The translations under genes and the position numbers were made by a program. The notes under the pieces are model-generated. The model saw nothing but the letters and a program-made list of their open reading frames with translations. It was not told the DNA's origin and did not search any database. This document shows, piece after piece, positions 1 to 9,018 of a stretch of DNA of 26,495 nucleotides. How positions within the stretch are numbered: the first letter of the stretch is position 1; each line of letters opens with the position of its first letter. Origin of the DNA: Tieghemiomyces parasiticus (Eukaryota > Kickxellomycota > Dimargaritomycetes > Dimargaritales > Dimargaritaceae); the NCBI GenBank assembly GCA_027575765.1, contig JANBPT010000674.1, positions 1 through 26,495 on the forward strand, in the 5' to 3' direction.

Positions 1-124
1 CACTGTATATGACACCTGAGGGCCTGTAGGGGCAGGCGGCGTCAGTTATTCAGTGTACATCCCTACTTCCTGTAAACTCGGTCCCATCACCTGCACCCAC
101 GGTAGCCCGATGGTTGTAGCGACC
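1..124 (+). repeat. Left arm of terminal inverted repeat (transposon-like end)
   Basis: Seen directly: positions 1-77 equal the reverse complement of 26419-26495 with no mismatch. The match continues to 124 with mismatches only at 78, 87, 101, 117 and 118. Weaker similarity, about 19 of 32 positions, runs on to roughly 156. The tip begins CACTGTATATGAC. An inverted, imperfect copy of it lies at 41-55 (GTCAGTTATTCAGTG), and a small hairpin GCCTG/CAGGC sits at 22-26 and 33-37. No second outward-facing end occurs in the next few hundred bases, so this arm is a single terminus and not a complete miniature element. A CACTG start is compatible with the CACTA/EnSpm group, but this is not proof of membership. 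Confidence 0.93.
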
Positions 125-539
125 TCCTAGCGATCATTAGGGATTGACATGGCCCTGTACTATGCGTGAGAAATCATACACTGGTAAATGTTGGATGGTA
201 GAATTTCTGCATTTGAGAAGTAGGACACGGTCGTTATAGACCCTTTATTTAAAAGGACACAGTTATCCCGTATACTCGGTAGGCACATAATCGATATTAT
301 TAGTCTAGCATAACGTGAGTTAACAGCCTTTTGCTCTCCAGCTGAGAAGCCTGATATTACGACGACACTCTGCGTTGGTCACGATGTGAAGGGCAAGCGA
401 ATTATGCAAACCGCTATATAAATGGTACCACTGCCCTCTAGGGCCATTCACTTGCGAGTGGGCAACGTATTTATAGTATTTTTTTGTGCATAAAGTGAAG
501 GTAAAGCTGCACACAACCGGGCTGCGTAAAATTGGTGAA
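125..539. other. 3' flank of TRM13; no gene seen
   Basis: This holds the fading inner edge of the left repeat (to about 156) and AT-rich DNA downstream of TRM13. The short open frames on both strands look like chance. The only useful signal is a minus-strand AATAAA at 244-249. Confidence 0.6.
244..249 (-). promoter_or_regulatory. Candidate poly(A) signal of TRM13
   Basis: Plus-strand TTTATT reads AATAAA on the minus strand, about 290 nt past the TRM13 stop. It is placed for 3' end formation of that mRNA, but the hexamer is common by chance in AT-rich DNA. Confidence 0.35.
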
Positions 540-2387
540 TTATACATCGGAGGTGGCCTGATCAACGGGCACGGCTGCCAAAACCAAGTTTTCAGGGGAC
601 GCCGTGGGTTCCACATAATACAGCATTTCGGTACGGTAGCCGAGCTGGCGGAGGTACTCGGCCCGACCCAGGTCGAATATTCGTTTACAGTATCGACCTA
701 TTGTCTCGCGGCGGTCTTCAGGGATGTAATCCGGGTCATTGGCGGCCCGGCCGGTCGGTAGGGCCGCCTCGCCGGCCACCAATCCGGAAGCTTGGGCCGG
801 TACATTGGTGATTTTCTTACCGCAGATGGCCCAGCTTGACATACTGGCCAGCCTTGCAAACCGTTCCACGTCAATCCCCTTGTCCTCGCCTTCGCCCCCG
901 ATCGCCGAGGAAACCAAGTAAGGCTGGTTGACGTACATACTATGAATACACGCGTGGTGGCAGCACAGGGCGATGACGATCCCGGCCACTCGGCCGCCGT
1001 CACGGACAAACTGGTCGAGGCACCGCAAAGTGATATCGGTGGCGGCACCGCACAGGTGTTTGGAGTAGGCCACGACCGGCCGGTCCAGCGCGTGCGGTAC
1101 GCCGCAAAGGTCAAGGTCCTTGATATCAATCTGGATACGTTGCACGATACCGGCATCAATGCCCCCCACGTTCTTGTCGAACTTATTACGGAAGTTGCGG
1201 CGGTCGACCAGGGTGAATATGGGACGTGCAAGGGTGGTAGAGTCGGCGGAATCTGACACCCCGGCGGCATTCGCATGAGCGTCATTGTGGTGGCGGTTGT
1301 GGAGGAGCGCCGGCTGTACAAACTTGGTGAGTTCGCCCTTACCCGCCCCAAATTCTACAAAGTGGTACTCGGGGCGAAGGAGGTCGAGCCGTTCTAGGTG
1401 ACCCAGAAGCGAAGCTTGTTGGACCACATGCTTCACCCAGGTCTTCTTGGCGCGTTGGCCGTCCAAGGCCTGGTGGTTAAGGACAGCCACAGGAAAATCG
1501 AAATCCACCTTGTCAGTGACGGCAGTAGGGGTGTCATTCTTCGGGGTTGGCACGGGTACGGCGTCCAGAGCGGCACAGTAGCGCCCGAGGGCCTGGTGGT
1601 AGGTCGCTTCAAACCGGTCAGCAATCTCACGAAGCTCGGACCATTCAAGGTCGGCAAATGGCTTCATCGTATCCTTAGGTGACAGTACCGTCGGAATGGC
1701 TAGCGAATCGGCCGCCTCGTCTTTCTCGACGGGAGAAGCCATAGCCGAGATGGATTCGTTGATATTCACGGGTACAGTCGGTGTCTCGGCTGTAGTTAGG
1801 GTCAGCCCTCGGCCAAGTTGGTTCTGGATGAGGTGGTCGTAATGTTTGGATCGTTTCTTGTACGCCAATCTAACTGGCCCCCGGTCAGTTACTACTGTCT
1901 CCGCCGTGGCTCCGTAAAGTAGCTGTGGGTCGATACCTGCTGCCTCGGGGGTTCTCGCGGGTGGAATGGCCACATTATAGTCTTCCTTGAAATACTCCAA
2001 TGGTCGCGGGGGCGGACGGGAGTTGCACTTAAACTTCATGTGGCGTTCGAGGTCTTTGATATTGACGGTATGCGAAGGGTCGAGCGGACACGGTACCCGG
2101 GTCAATTGAACTACCGCGGATGCGGAGGCGATGGTCGTATTTGGGTCGCTATCGCCTGTGGCGGGGTTGCTGGGCGCGATATTCTCAAAGAGGCTGTGTT
2201 CCCCACAGTACCGCCGGCCAATTTTGGCGCATAAGCCGCAGTATTTGTTGCGCTGCTTTAGAAAGTAGTGACAACGGCCGGGACTCGACGGGGACGGCGG
2301 GCGCGGTGGCCGCACCTTGGCCTTCTTGGTCGGTGGGGGCACTGGGGAAGCAGCCATCGGCGCCCGGGGATCGGTCGGGGTCGTCAT
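540..2387 (-). CDS. TRM13: tRNA 2'-O-methyltransferase TRM13
   Basis: Family knowledge: Trm13 uses S-adenosylmethionine to 2'-O-methylate the nucleotide at position 4 of the acceptor stem of certain tRNAs. The 615-residue frame is intronless and starts at an ATG. Visible in order: a basic, Pro-rich leader (1-38); a CCCH zinc finger of TRM13 type, with Cys/His from C39 through C50, C53, C61 and H64; a CHHC finger of U11-48K type (C100, H106, H116, C121); a linker; then the methyltransferase domain. That domain has the SAM motif FVEFGAGKGEL at 343-353, KHLCG at 443-447 and ALCCHH at 473-478. It is somewhat longer than the yeast protein because of low-complexity stretches at 66-95 and 365-385. 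It is divergent to the tubby-like gene, with about 655 bp between the starts. The identification is firm; the substrate is inferred from the family. Confidence 0.96.
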   Translation of the reverse strand: MTTPTDPRAPMAASPVPPPTKKAKVRPPRPPSPSSPGRCHYFLKQRNKYCGLCAKIGRRYCGEHSLFENIAPSNPATGDSDPNTTIASASAVVQLTRVPCPLDPSHTVNIKDLERHMKFKCNSRPPPRPLEYFKEDYNVAIPPARTPEAAGIDPQLLYGATAETVVTDRGPVRLAYKKRSKHYDHLIQNQLGRGLTLTTAETPTVPVNINESISAMASPVEKDEAADSLAIPTVLSPKDTMKPFADLEWSELREIADRFEATYHQALGRYCAALDAVPVPTPKNDTPTAVTDKVDFDFPVAVLNHQALDGQRAKKTWVKHVVQQASLLGHLERLDLLRPEYHFVEFGAGKGELTKFVQPALLHNRHHNDAHANAAGVSDSADSTTLARPIFTLVDRRNFRNKFDKNVGGIDAGIVQRIQIDIKDLDLCGVPHALDRPVVAYSKHLCGAATDITLRCLDQFVRDGGRVAGIVIALCCHHACIHSMYVNQPYLVSSAIGGEGEDKGIDVERFARLASMSSWAICGKKITNVPAQASGLVAGEAALPTGRAANDPDYIPEDRRETIGRYCKRIFDLGRAEYLRQLGYRTEMLYYVEPTASPENLVLAAVPVDQATSDV

Positions 2388-3042
2388 GAGCGCTGTGAGA
2401 TTGTGGCAAAGAAAATAAAGATGATAATGAATTCTGGGCTGATAGGGGACCGAAATTGTGTGGTAGACGGCGTTGCAGAATTTAGGCTTTTAATTAGAGA
2501 TGTGGCCTCGAGGATCTCCGCTCCTGGAATTATCTATAAAAAAATTAGACTAGTTGCTCGCGCTTGTAAACCGACAGGTACGGAATCGTGCTACGCCGTC
2601 AGAGCCTAAGGACCAATAGCAGCTTCCCACCCAACTTCTACCATGGGGATAGGGACTAGGAGAGCCGACCCCTTCATTCCTTCTGAACTAGCAAACCGGA
2701 CCTACTTCACCGTGCTAGAGAAATCGCACCTTTCCAGAGCGTGTATCCCCCATTTTACACCACCAATGCCTCCTTCCCATGAACAAGCTGGCAGGCGCTC
2801 GGCCGATTCACCTTTGTGCTCTACCGAACTATTTATTCCGACCTCATCTCTGACTACTGCTGCCCATTTAGCCTGCCTTTTTTTATATTCTCAACTCCCC
2901 TCTCTCCACACACACACACACACACACACTCCTCTCCGAGTTGCCCATTTCCTCTTCCCTTCCCGCCATCTTCGGCTCGTCCTCCCATTCACTCGGCAGT
3001 ACATCCCCCATCAGGCCGCTGTGAAATACTCGGCAGCTCCCC
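2388..3042. promoter_or_regulatory. Divergent intergenic promoter of TRM13 and the tubby-like gene
   Basis: The 655 bp between two divergent start codons must hold both promoters. I see no canonical TATA box at a fixed distance from either start. The part nearest the tubby-like gene is pyrimidine-rich on the plus strand and holds a CA microsatellite at 2907-2929. The open frames here have the composition of untranslated DNA. Confidence 0.6.
2907..2929 (+). repeat. (CA)n microsatellite
   Basis: Eleven and a half perfect CA units lie in a CT-rich stretch about 115 bp upstream of the tubby-like start codon, probably in its 5' UTR or core promoter. Dinucleotide tracts like this vary in length between isolates. 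Confidence 0.95.
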
Positions 3043-5005
3043 ATGGACCTCACCGACCGCACCACGGGTGACGACCGAGGACCGCTCGCGACACCTGTCC
3101 CGGTTACACATGCGCCTGTCGCCCCAGCCGATATCCTCGAACCGAACCAATTTGAGCAAAGGGAGGAAAACGATAATCCTGACGACGGCGATGGTGGTGA
3201 CAGAGGCGGAGCGGCCCAGGACGTTGAAAGCCTGGAAGGACTGGGCGAAGATGACATGGAGGCCCGGCATGCCCGGGAAGATACGGAACGAATCGTTTAC
3301 ACTCTTCTAGACCAGCTAGGGTTCCCCGGGGAGTTTGGAGACAAGTAAGTAGCACATATCTATGTATCACCCTGCCAAGTCAAGGTGATGCCTCCAGCTG
3401 GTACACCTGGGCTTACTCTTACCTGCTAGTCTATAAAGGGCGATAAATATCCAGGTTACCTGCTCTAATCTCGCAACGACTCGCTTCCACGTCCCTATTT
3501 TCACTTCAGTTACATTCCTTTCGTCGACGATTTTATCCAGCGGCCGGTCCCCGTCGGCCATAACATGCGGTGCAAAATCCGACGCCAAAAGAGCAAACGT
3601 GGGGCTGCCCCGCAGTACCTCATGTATGCCGAGGCCCCCGACGGCCATCCGTACATACACCTCCTCTCAGCACGAAAACTGCGCAAGGCTACCCACACGT
3701 CGTCCCATTACCTTATTAGCCGTCACACTGAGACCATCCTTCAAGGGACCCCCGAAATGGTCGGTGAATTACATTCGAATTTCCTCGGTACGGAGTTTGT
3801 GGTACTCCGACGGACCGGATACCAACCCACTGTCGTCGTCCAACCGCAGCTGCAGCAAGGTTCGTCGGTGACAAGTGACGGTGGTGGTATGAGCCCTCAG
3901 GGAGAGGCGGAGGTGGATGAGGCCGTAGCCGGTTTGAATCGGTTGGCCGTTTCGGCTTCCCTGGCCGCAATGCCATTGGTCGGAACCCCTGAACTGTCGC
4001 CCGGGGCTGCCCCGTTGCCGACTTCTGCCCCCCATCTGCCGGTCAGTAACAGCCGGAGGCCTCGAATTGGTGACGGTGGTGGTGGTGGTGGAACACTCCG
4101 CCGGCTACTCCGCCGTCGTACGGCCGTCGTCACCAATAACCGGATAGACCTACCAACCACGGCAGAGGGCCATAGTGGCATCAGCAACAACGGCGAGAAC
4201 CATGATAATTGTAATGATCCTGGTGTCACATCTATGGCGGTGACTGGTGCCCAAGAGGAGACGTGCGCCATCCTCTATGATCCCAACATCCTCGGATTCA
4301 AAGGTCCCCGGAAAATGACGCTCATCCTACCGGCCCTCAGCTTTGATGGGACTCCGTTACCGTTCCAGCCTCGGCCGAACGCACCGTCTTTGATTACCAG
4401 CTATCGCAACATGTACAACCCGGACTTGTTGGTATTGCATAACAAACCGCCCCAGTGGAATGTTGGTAAGTAGACCGGAATAACGCTGGTATATGCGAGC
4501 TTGAGCCGGGAAGATTTTTGATTAGCGCATTGGTTATCAAAGGGATACAGTAGCAGGCTCTAATTGACACCCCCTCCCCCCAACTTGTCCCATGCGCCAC
4601 TCCCATATTCACCTATTTCCCCGACCCCCCTTTTTTTGTAACAGATACACAATCTTACGTCCTCAACTTCAACGGCCGTGTCACCGTGTCCTCCGTCAAG
4701 AACTTTCAAGTGGTCAACGACCATGACTGTAAGTTGCATCTGGAATAATGACAAGGGAGTCCAGTTGATTTGGTATGGCTGATGACCCTCCAAACAACGG
4801 TCGACACGCCTTTAACCTCACCCCTCCACCCTCCCCTCACTCACTCACACACCCACCCGCCCGCCCTGCAGTTGACTATGTGATTCTCCAGTTTGGTCGG
4901 GTCCTCGAGGACGCTTTCACACTCGATTTTCAGTATCCCATCACGCCGTTGCAGGCCTTCGGCATCGCCCTATCGAGTTTCGACGACAAATTGGCGTGCG
5001 AGTGA
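3043..5005 (+). CDS. Tubby C-terminal-domain (TULP-like) protein, 4 exons
   Basis: Coding exons 3043-3344, 3510-4465, 4645-4728 and 4872-5005 join in phase to 491 residues, all with gta-type donors and cag acceptors. Residues 1-100 are acidic and low-complexity. The tubby domain starts near 105 ([14 protein letters not shown]) and includes RKLRK...SHYLIS and [16 protein letters not shown]. Residues about 213-350 are an unusual insertion rich in Gly, Ser, Pro and Asn. The domain resumes with [13 protein letters not shown] (359-370) and ends in the family hallmark [20 protein letters not shown], followed by KLACE. Known of the family: the closed beta-barrel with a central helix binds phosphoinositides through basic residues and can tether the protein to membrane. 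No F-box is visible. The role in this fungus is unknown. It is convergent with ALG5. Confidence 0.93.
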
Positions 5006-5436
5006 TTACTTCCTTCCCGTTCCTTATCTTTCGACGATAGATGGCAAACTATGCACCTCCCCTTTTGTATTCATAATTTTCTGCATATCTCTCTCATCAA
5101 GTGTACATGCCGTGGTCATACCTTATCTCTTTAATAACTGCGCGCGGTGAGCCAAACGGGAGTAATGTAGTTGTATGTATTGGGCCAGTCGATGAAGCGC
5201 GAAGGCCCGTCAGGGATATGATTTAGAGAAACGAATGATGGCGTGTTAGACCAATGGTCGAGGGGCTAGTAATAATAGGGGGTTTTAAGAGGGAATGGGA
5301 CAGATAGATAATGGGTACGAAAGGGTGGACCGACCAGGTACGGTCGGGAGAAATTTTACAGGTGAACGAAGGGGAGGGGAGGGGAGGGGGAAGATGGAGA
5401 GACAGCGGTGGCAAATTTAAATAAAACAACTATGTT
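5006..5436. other. Convergent 3' intergenic region (tubby-like / ALG5)
   Basis: This 431 bp separates two convergent stop codons and holds both 3' ends. It includes a purine tract of GGGGA units at 5371-5390 and a plus-strand AATAAA at 5420-5425, 415 nt past the tubby-like stop and only 12 nt from the ALG5 stop. If that signal is used, the two transcripts nearly abut or overlap. No gene is seen. Confidence 0.6.
5371..5390 (+). repeat. (GGGGA)n tract, potential G-quadruplex
   Basis: Four runs of at least four G separated by single A fit the intramolecular quadruplex pattern on the plus strand. The same unit recurs in ALG5 intron 1. Confidence 0.8.
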
Positions 5437-7051
5437 TCATTGCATGGTGACCATAGCCGCAGGCCGTTTGACCGGCCTATTGTCTTTAGCCGCCGGCTTC
5501 AGCATAGGAGAGGGTGGCGGCAAAGGTCTAACCTGCCAGATCCCCAGCACATAGTTACTCCGTTTCAGCAACAAATCCGTCGCCATCTGGATGGAATCGA
5601 GCACGAGCGACATTTTGGAGCCCGCAATTTCGTGCCAGGAGACCGGGACCTCGACGACCGGGATGTCAAAGTAGCCGGCCAGCATGAGGACTTCGATATC
5701 AAAGATCCAGCGCTCGACGTGGAGGTGAGTGAAGATGGCCTGGGCCGCCCGCCGCGTAAATAGCTTGAACCCACACTGCGTGTCGTCCACGTTGCGGATT
5801 CCGAAAATGTAAACAAAGGTGTGAAAGGCGCGCATCAGGATGGTGCGGATGAGGGAGCGCTGGGCGGGAAAAGAAAGGGTGATGCAATGGTGAAGGGGTA
5901 ATGTGGTTAGAAAATTGATAAATCCAAATCCCTAATGTATATATATACGGGATTATTAATCAAGCGAGTAGACTTTGGAATTTTTGATTGCGGTCGTCAC
6001 TTACCTGTACATTAGAACCGGCCTTCTTTAAATGGGCCCGTGATCCCACGGCCACGCCCAGTCCGTCCCGCTCAGCGCTCTTCAGTTGGCAGAACAGTTG
6101 CTGGATATCCTGGAAGTCAGTCGCACCGTCAGCATCGGCGAAGAGAATGTATTCGCCGCGGGCGTGCAAAAAGCCCTGATGAATTGGGCAAAGTGGGAGG
6201 ATACGCGGCGAGGGTCGATGGGGAGGGGAGGGGGCGAGAATTCGAAGGAACAGAAATATGGACAGTTTAGCGGTCAGTCGATGGAGGTACTGATAAATTG
6301 TGGGCTCGGCTATACCGAACGAGACGGTAGTGAAACGGTAACCCCGGCCACTTGGCTGCTTAAGCCCATATTGGCGTTGCACATTGTTAGGGGAGGGGAG
6401 GGGAGGGGAGGGGAGGGGAGGGTAAGAGTAGTGACTTACTTCTGTGACGGCGCCGCCTTTGCCGCGGTTCTGCTTAAATTTAATGACGCGCAGATTCGTC
6501 AACTGGTGATTACGGGCGAACTTGAGAGCAACCTGGGCGGTGTTGTCCCGGCTCCCATCGTCCACAACGATAATTTCGTACGAGAAGGAGCACCGGGGCC
6601 AGACGGGCGACCGAGGGAACCCGGTATCCTCGGTGGGAGTAGAAGTCGGGCTACCAATCGTCGACGACTCTGCCGAGTACTCTACATCGGACGACCCACC
6701 TGTTTCCTTCCCAAGGCCTTGGGTCCGAGCCTCAAGGTAGGCATAGGCGTCGGCCAGCATCGTGGGCAGTCGTTGGCTCTCATTATAGGCGGGCACCACG
6801 ACACTGAGGGTGCAGCGGGGCGGGTCCAACACGCTATCGAGCGGCTGCCGTTTGGCGGAATCGATGGCGTAGTAGTAGCGCTCCTCGTCGGTGAGCGGAT
6901 GGCGTTTGGGACTGAAGATGGTCAGAAAGGTGTAGAGTGCCGTGACGCCGCCAATGACCAGACCGGCCAGGATGGTGGACATGAACTCGAAGGAGAGGTC
7001 GGCAGCCAGGTCCATGGAGTTGAAGAGGTAGAGAAACGGCATGGTTAGCAT
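5437..7051 (-). CDS. ALG5: Dolichyl-phosphate beta-glucosyltransferase ALG5, 3 exons
   Basis: Family knowledge: Alg5 moves glucose from UDP-glucose to dolichyl phosphate at the cytosolic ER face, giving the Dol-P-Glc donor used in N-glycan precursor assembly. Exons on the minus strand are 7051-6440, 6175-6005 and 5859-5437, all joined in phase 0 with gtaagt donors and cag acceptors, giving 401 residues. One membrane anchor lies at about 25-46. The GT2 domain follows: VVPAYNES (85-92), VVDDGSRDN (162-170), GKGGAV (197-202), the DxD motif in LFADADGATDF (215-225), and DDTQCGFKLF (286-295). Residues about 110-153 are a Ser/Thr/Pro-rich insertion absent from yeast and human proteins. The start is uncertain: ATGs at 7051, 7042 (best context, ACC before ATG) and 7015 all precede the anchor. 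An apparent start at 7126 is GTG. The identification is firm. Confidence 0.95.
6389..6422 (+). repeat. (GGGGA)n repeat in ALG5 intron 1
   Basis: Seven G runs of unit GGGGA lie 17 nt inside the ALG5 intron 1 donor (the intron spans 6176-6439). The template-sense RNA is C-rich (CCCCT)n, while the plus strand has G-quadruplex potential. A shorter purine run of the same kind lies at about 6218-6236 in the same intron. Confidence 0.85.
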
Positions 7052-9018
7052 GGGAAGCGGGCGAGGAGGTGTGCAGGGAAGGTAGAGGGAGGAGGAGGCA
7101 ATGCCGAAGGTGGACAGGAAACACACAGATTCAACCCCGTAGGTGGTTTAGAGGCGGCTGGTGTGGGCGCAAGATATCCACAGGGAGCGTCGGAAGGAGA
7201 GTAAAACACGAGCAGCGGCGGTGACGGCGAGAGTTGTGTAAGAGTGGCGTTTCTGCGTAGAGGCGTGTGCGTGTGTATCTATGGGTGTGTAGCAGAATAG
7301 GCCTAAGGTGGGCAGTTATCTAAACGGCTCAGTTGGAGGCGCGTGTCAAGAGTTGGAACGGAGGGTGCAGTGGTGGTGGCCGTGACGAACAGTATTAGGA
7401 GCAGGCGGGGATATTACACAGGGAGCAGCGGAGCGTTAAAGAAGAAAAAAAAGACCCTCCAGTGAGGGAGAGAGAGAGCCAAGGGGATTGGCCAGGGGGA
7501 CGGCGAGGGCACAGTGGATACGGGGCGAGCTCGATAGGGCGTTATATATCCTCGTCCCTCTGTCCGATGTTGCCGGGCTTGGAGAGCAGGAGACAGAGTG
7601 AACTAGGAATACGACGGTTCCATATCGTTGTCATTACCGCCCCTGCTCCTATACTACCGAGTAGGAGGGGCGAACGCCATTTACCAGACATGTGTTCGAG
7701 AAGCAAGGTGGGGACCACTACGGTACACCACGATAGGTGAGTCTCAGGGTACCAGCAAAAGAGATTCTCCTCAAGGCCACCGTAAACGGCGGTCGATGAG
7801 AGATTCACTACAGAGCGCATGGAATGGTATCAAGATAACTCTTCGGCGGTTAATTTATGGTCGCTTTTCCTTGAGATGTGATGAAAAGTACAGCTGCTGC
7901 GATGAGGTCAATGTGGGCACATTGAGTGGCAAAACTCAACTGCCATGCATAATGGGAGAGGGGCCGAGAGACCCTAGTGGGAACATGATAGGTAGAGAAA
8001 CTCAAGACCGGCCTACTAGAGAAGAGACATTGCGGGCTAACCCCTTCTTCCCCTCCCAGCCTATCCAATGCAGGGACGGATTGTCGCGCACCCTATGTGT
8101 TCTAGGGATCATCCTGACGGCCGGCTGACTCGAGAACCCGCCGATTAGTCGCGCTCGACACCGAACTAGGGACGGTGTGTAATGGCGCACGGTGAACATC
8201 CGTGTGCAACGTAGATGGATATATATATGTTTATATATGTACGAGAATGGGCGAACGACCGGAGGAAAAAGGCCTGCTAGTGACACAAGGCTTGCATGGC
8301 ACGTAAAACCTTCAAAGCGCCGCATCCAGGATTGATTCGCAGTAGCAGGTAGTGAACATGGCGTGGTGTCGAGCACAACCGCCGCCGGTCTCCTTAAGTG
8401 CGGAGCGCACGCTCAGGCACATGATACCTGGGCAAGACTTGGAGGTGCCTCCCCCCTCCCACCTCCGTGGCAACCTCCACAACGGGGCCGCTGGCACAAG
8501 AATCAGTCACTGTCCTCTATAAGATCCTGACACCAACCAATCCAAAGTTTTGAGCAAATATACCATATCTTGGAAGCCGGCCGGGCCTTGTTATTGGGGC
8601 TAGGGGAACCTGAAGGGCGGGCCCTCCTACTAGCTTGGCCCTCAGGGTACAGCACCGAGCGTATTTCCAATCACCTTTAACGGGCTGACCGCTATCGACT
8701 TACCCCACTTGCTGCCACCAATGTCTCACTCCCCGTACGTGCTGCATGCACAGGTAGCATGCCTTACTCATGTCCTTCACGTTCAGTCTGGCGGGGGTAC
8801 ATACAGATTTATGTAGTATAAAAAAACACAAACAAAACCATTGAAGCTAAAAAAAAATTATATTCAATAAATATAGACGGTAATGTAAATGAGGCGAATT
8901 CAAAGTAATCCGAAACCAGTCAACCCACAGCGATGTGGTAAAAAAAAAGTATATCCCAAGATCGAGGTGCGTAGCAAAACCCAATAACGGGGAGGGGGGT
9001 GGACTCTGTGCTTCTAGA
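7052..9018. other. ALG5 upstream region and RCF2 3' flank; no gene seen
   Basis: About 2 kb without a supported gene. The ALG5-proximal part (7052-7460) is purine-rich on the plus strand and should hold the ALG5 5' UTR and promoter. A TATATAA on the minus strand lies at 7542-7548, nearly 500 bp from the start codon. A 166-codon plus-strand frame at 7628-8128 begins with TTG, recalls no family and looks like chance. AT-rich simple sequence occurs at 8218-8240, and A-runs at 8820-8860 lie downstream of RCF2. Confidence 0.5.

Noticed and set aside
4770..4790. GCTGATGACC in tubby-like intron 3 as a snoRNA C box
   Set aside because: No D box or closing stem is found before the acceptor at 4871.
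6086..7048. 320-codon plus-strand frame across ALG5
   Set aside because: It is antisense to conserved ALG5 exons, and includes the intron with the GGGGA repeat translated as Gly-Arg repeats.
7052..7126. Extended ALG5 start at 7126
   Set aside because: The codon is GTG. The first in-frame ATG is at 7051, and the extra residues are not conserved in the family.
7628..8128. 166-codon plus-strand frame
   Set aside because: Starts at TTG, has random-looking composition with scattered Cys and Trp, no domain and no splice-supported extension.
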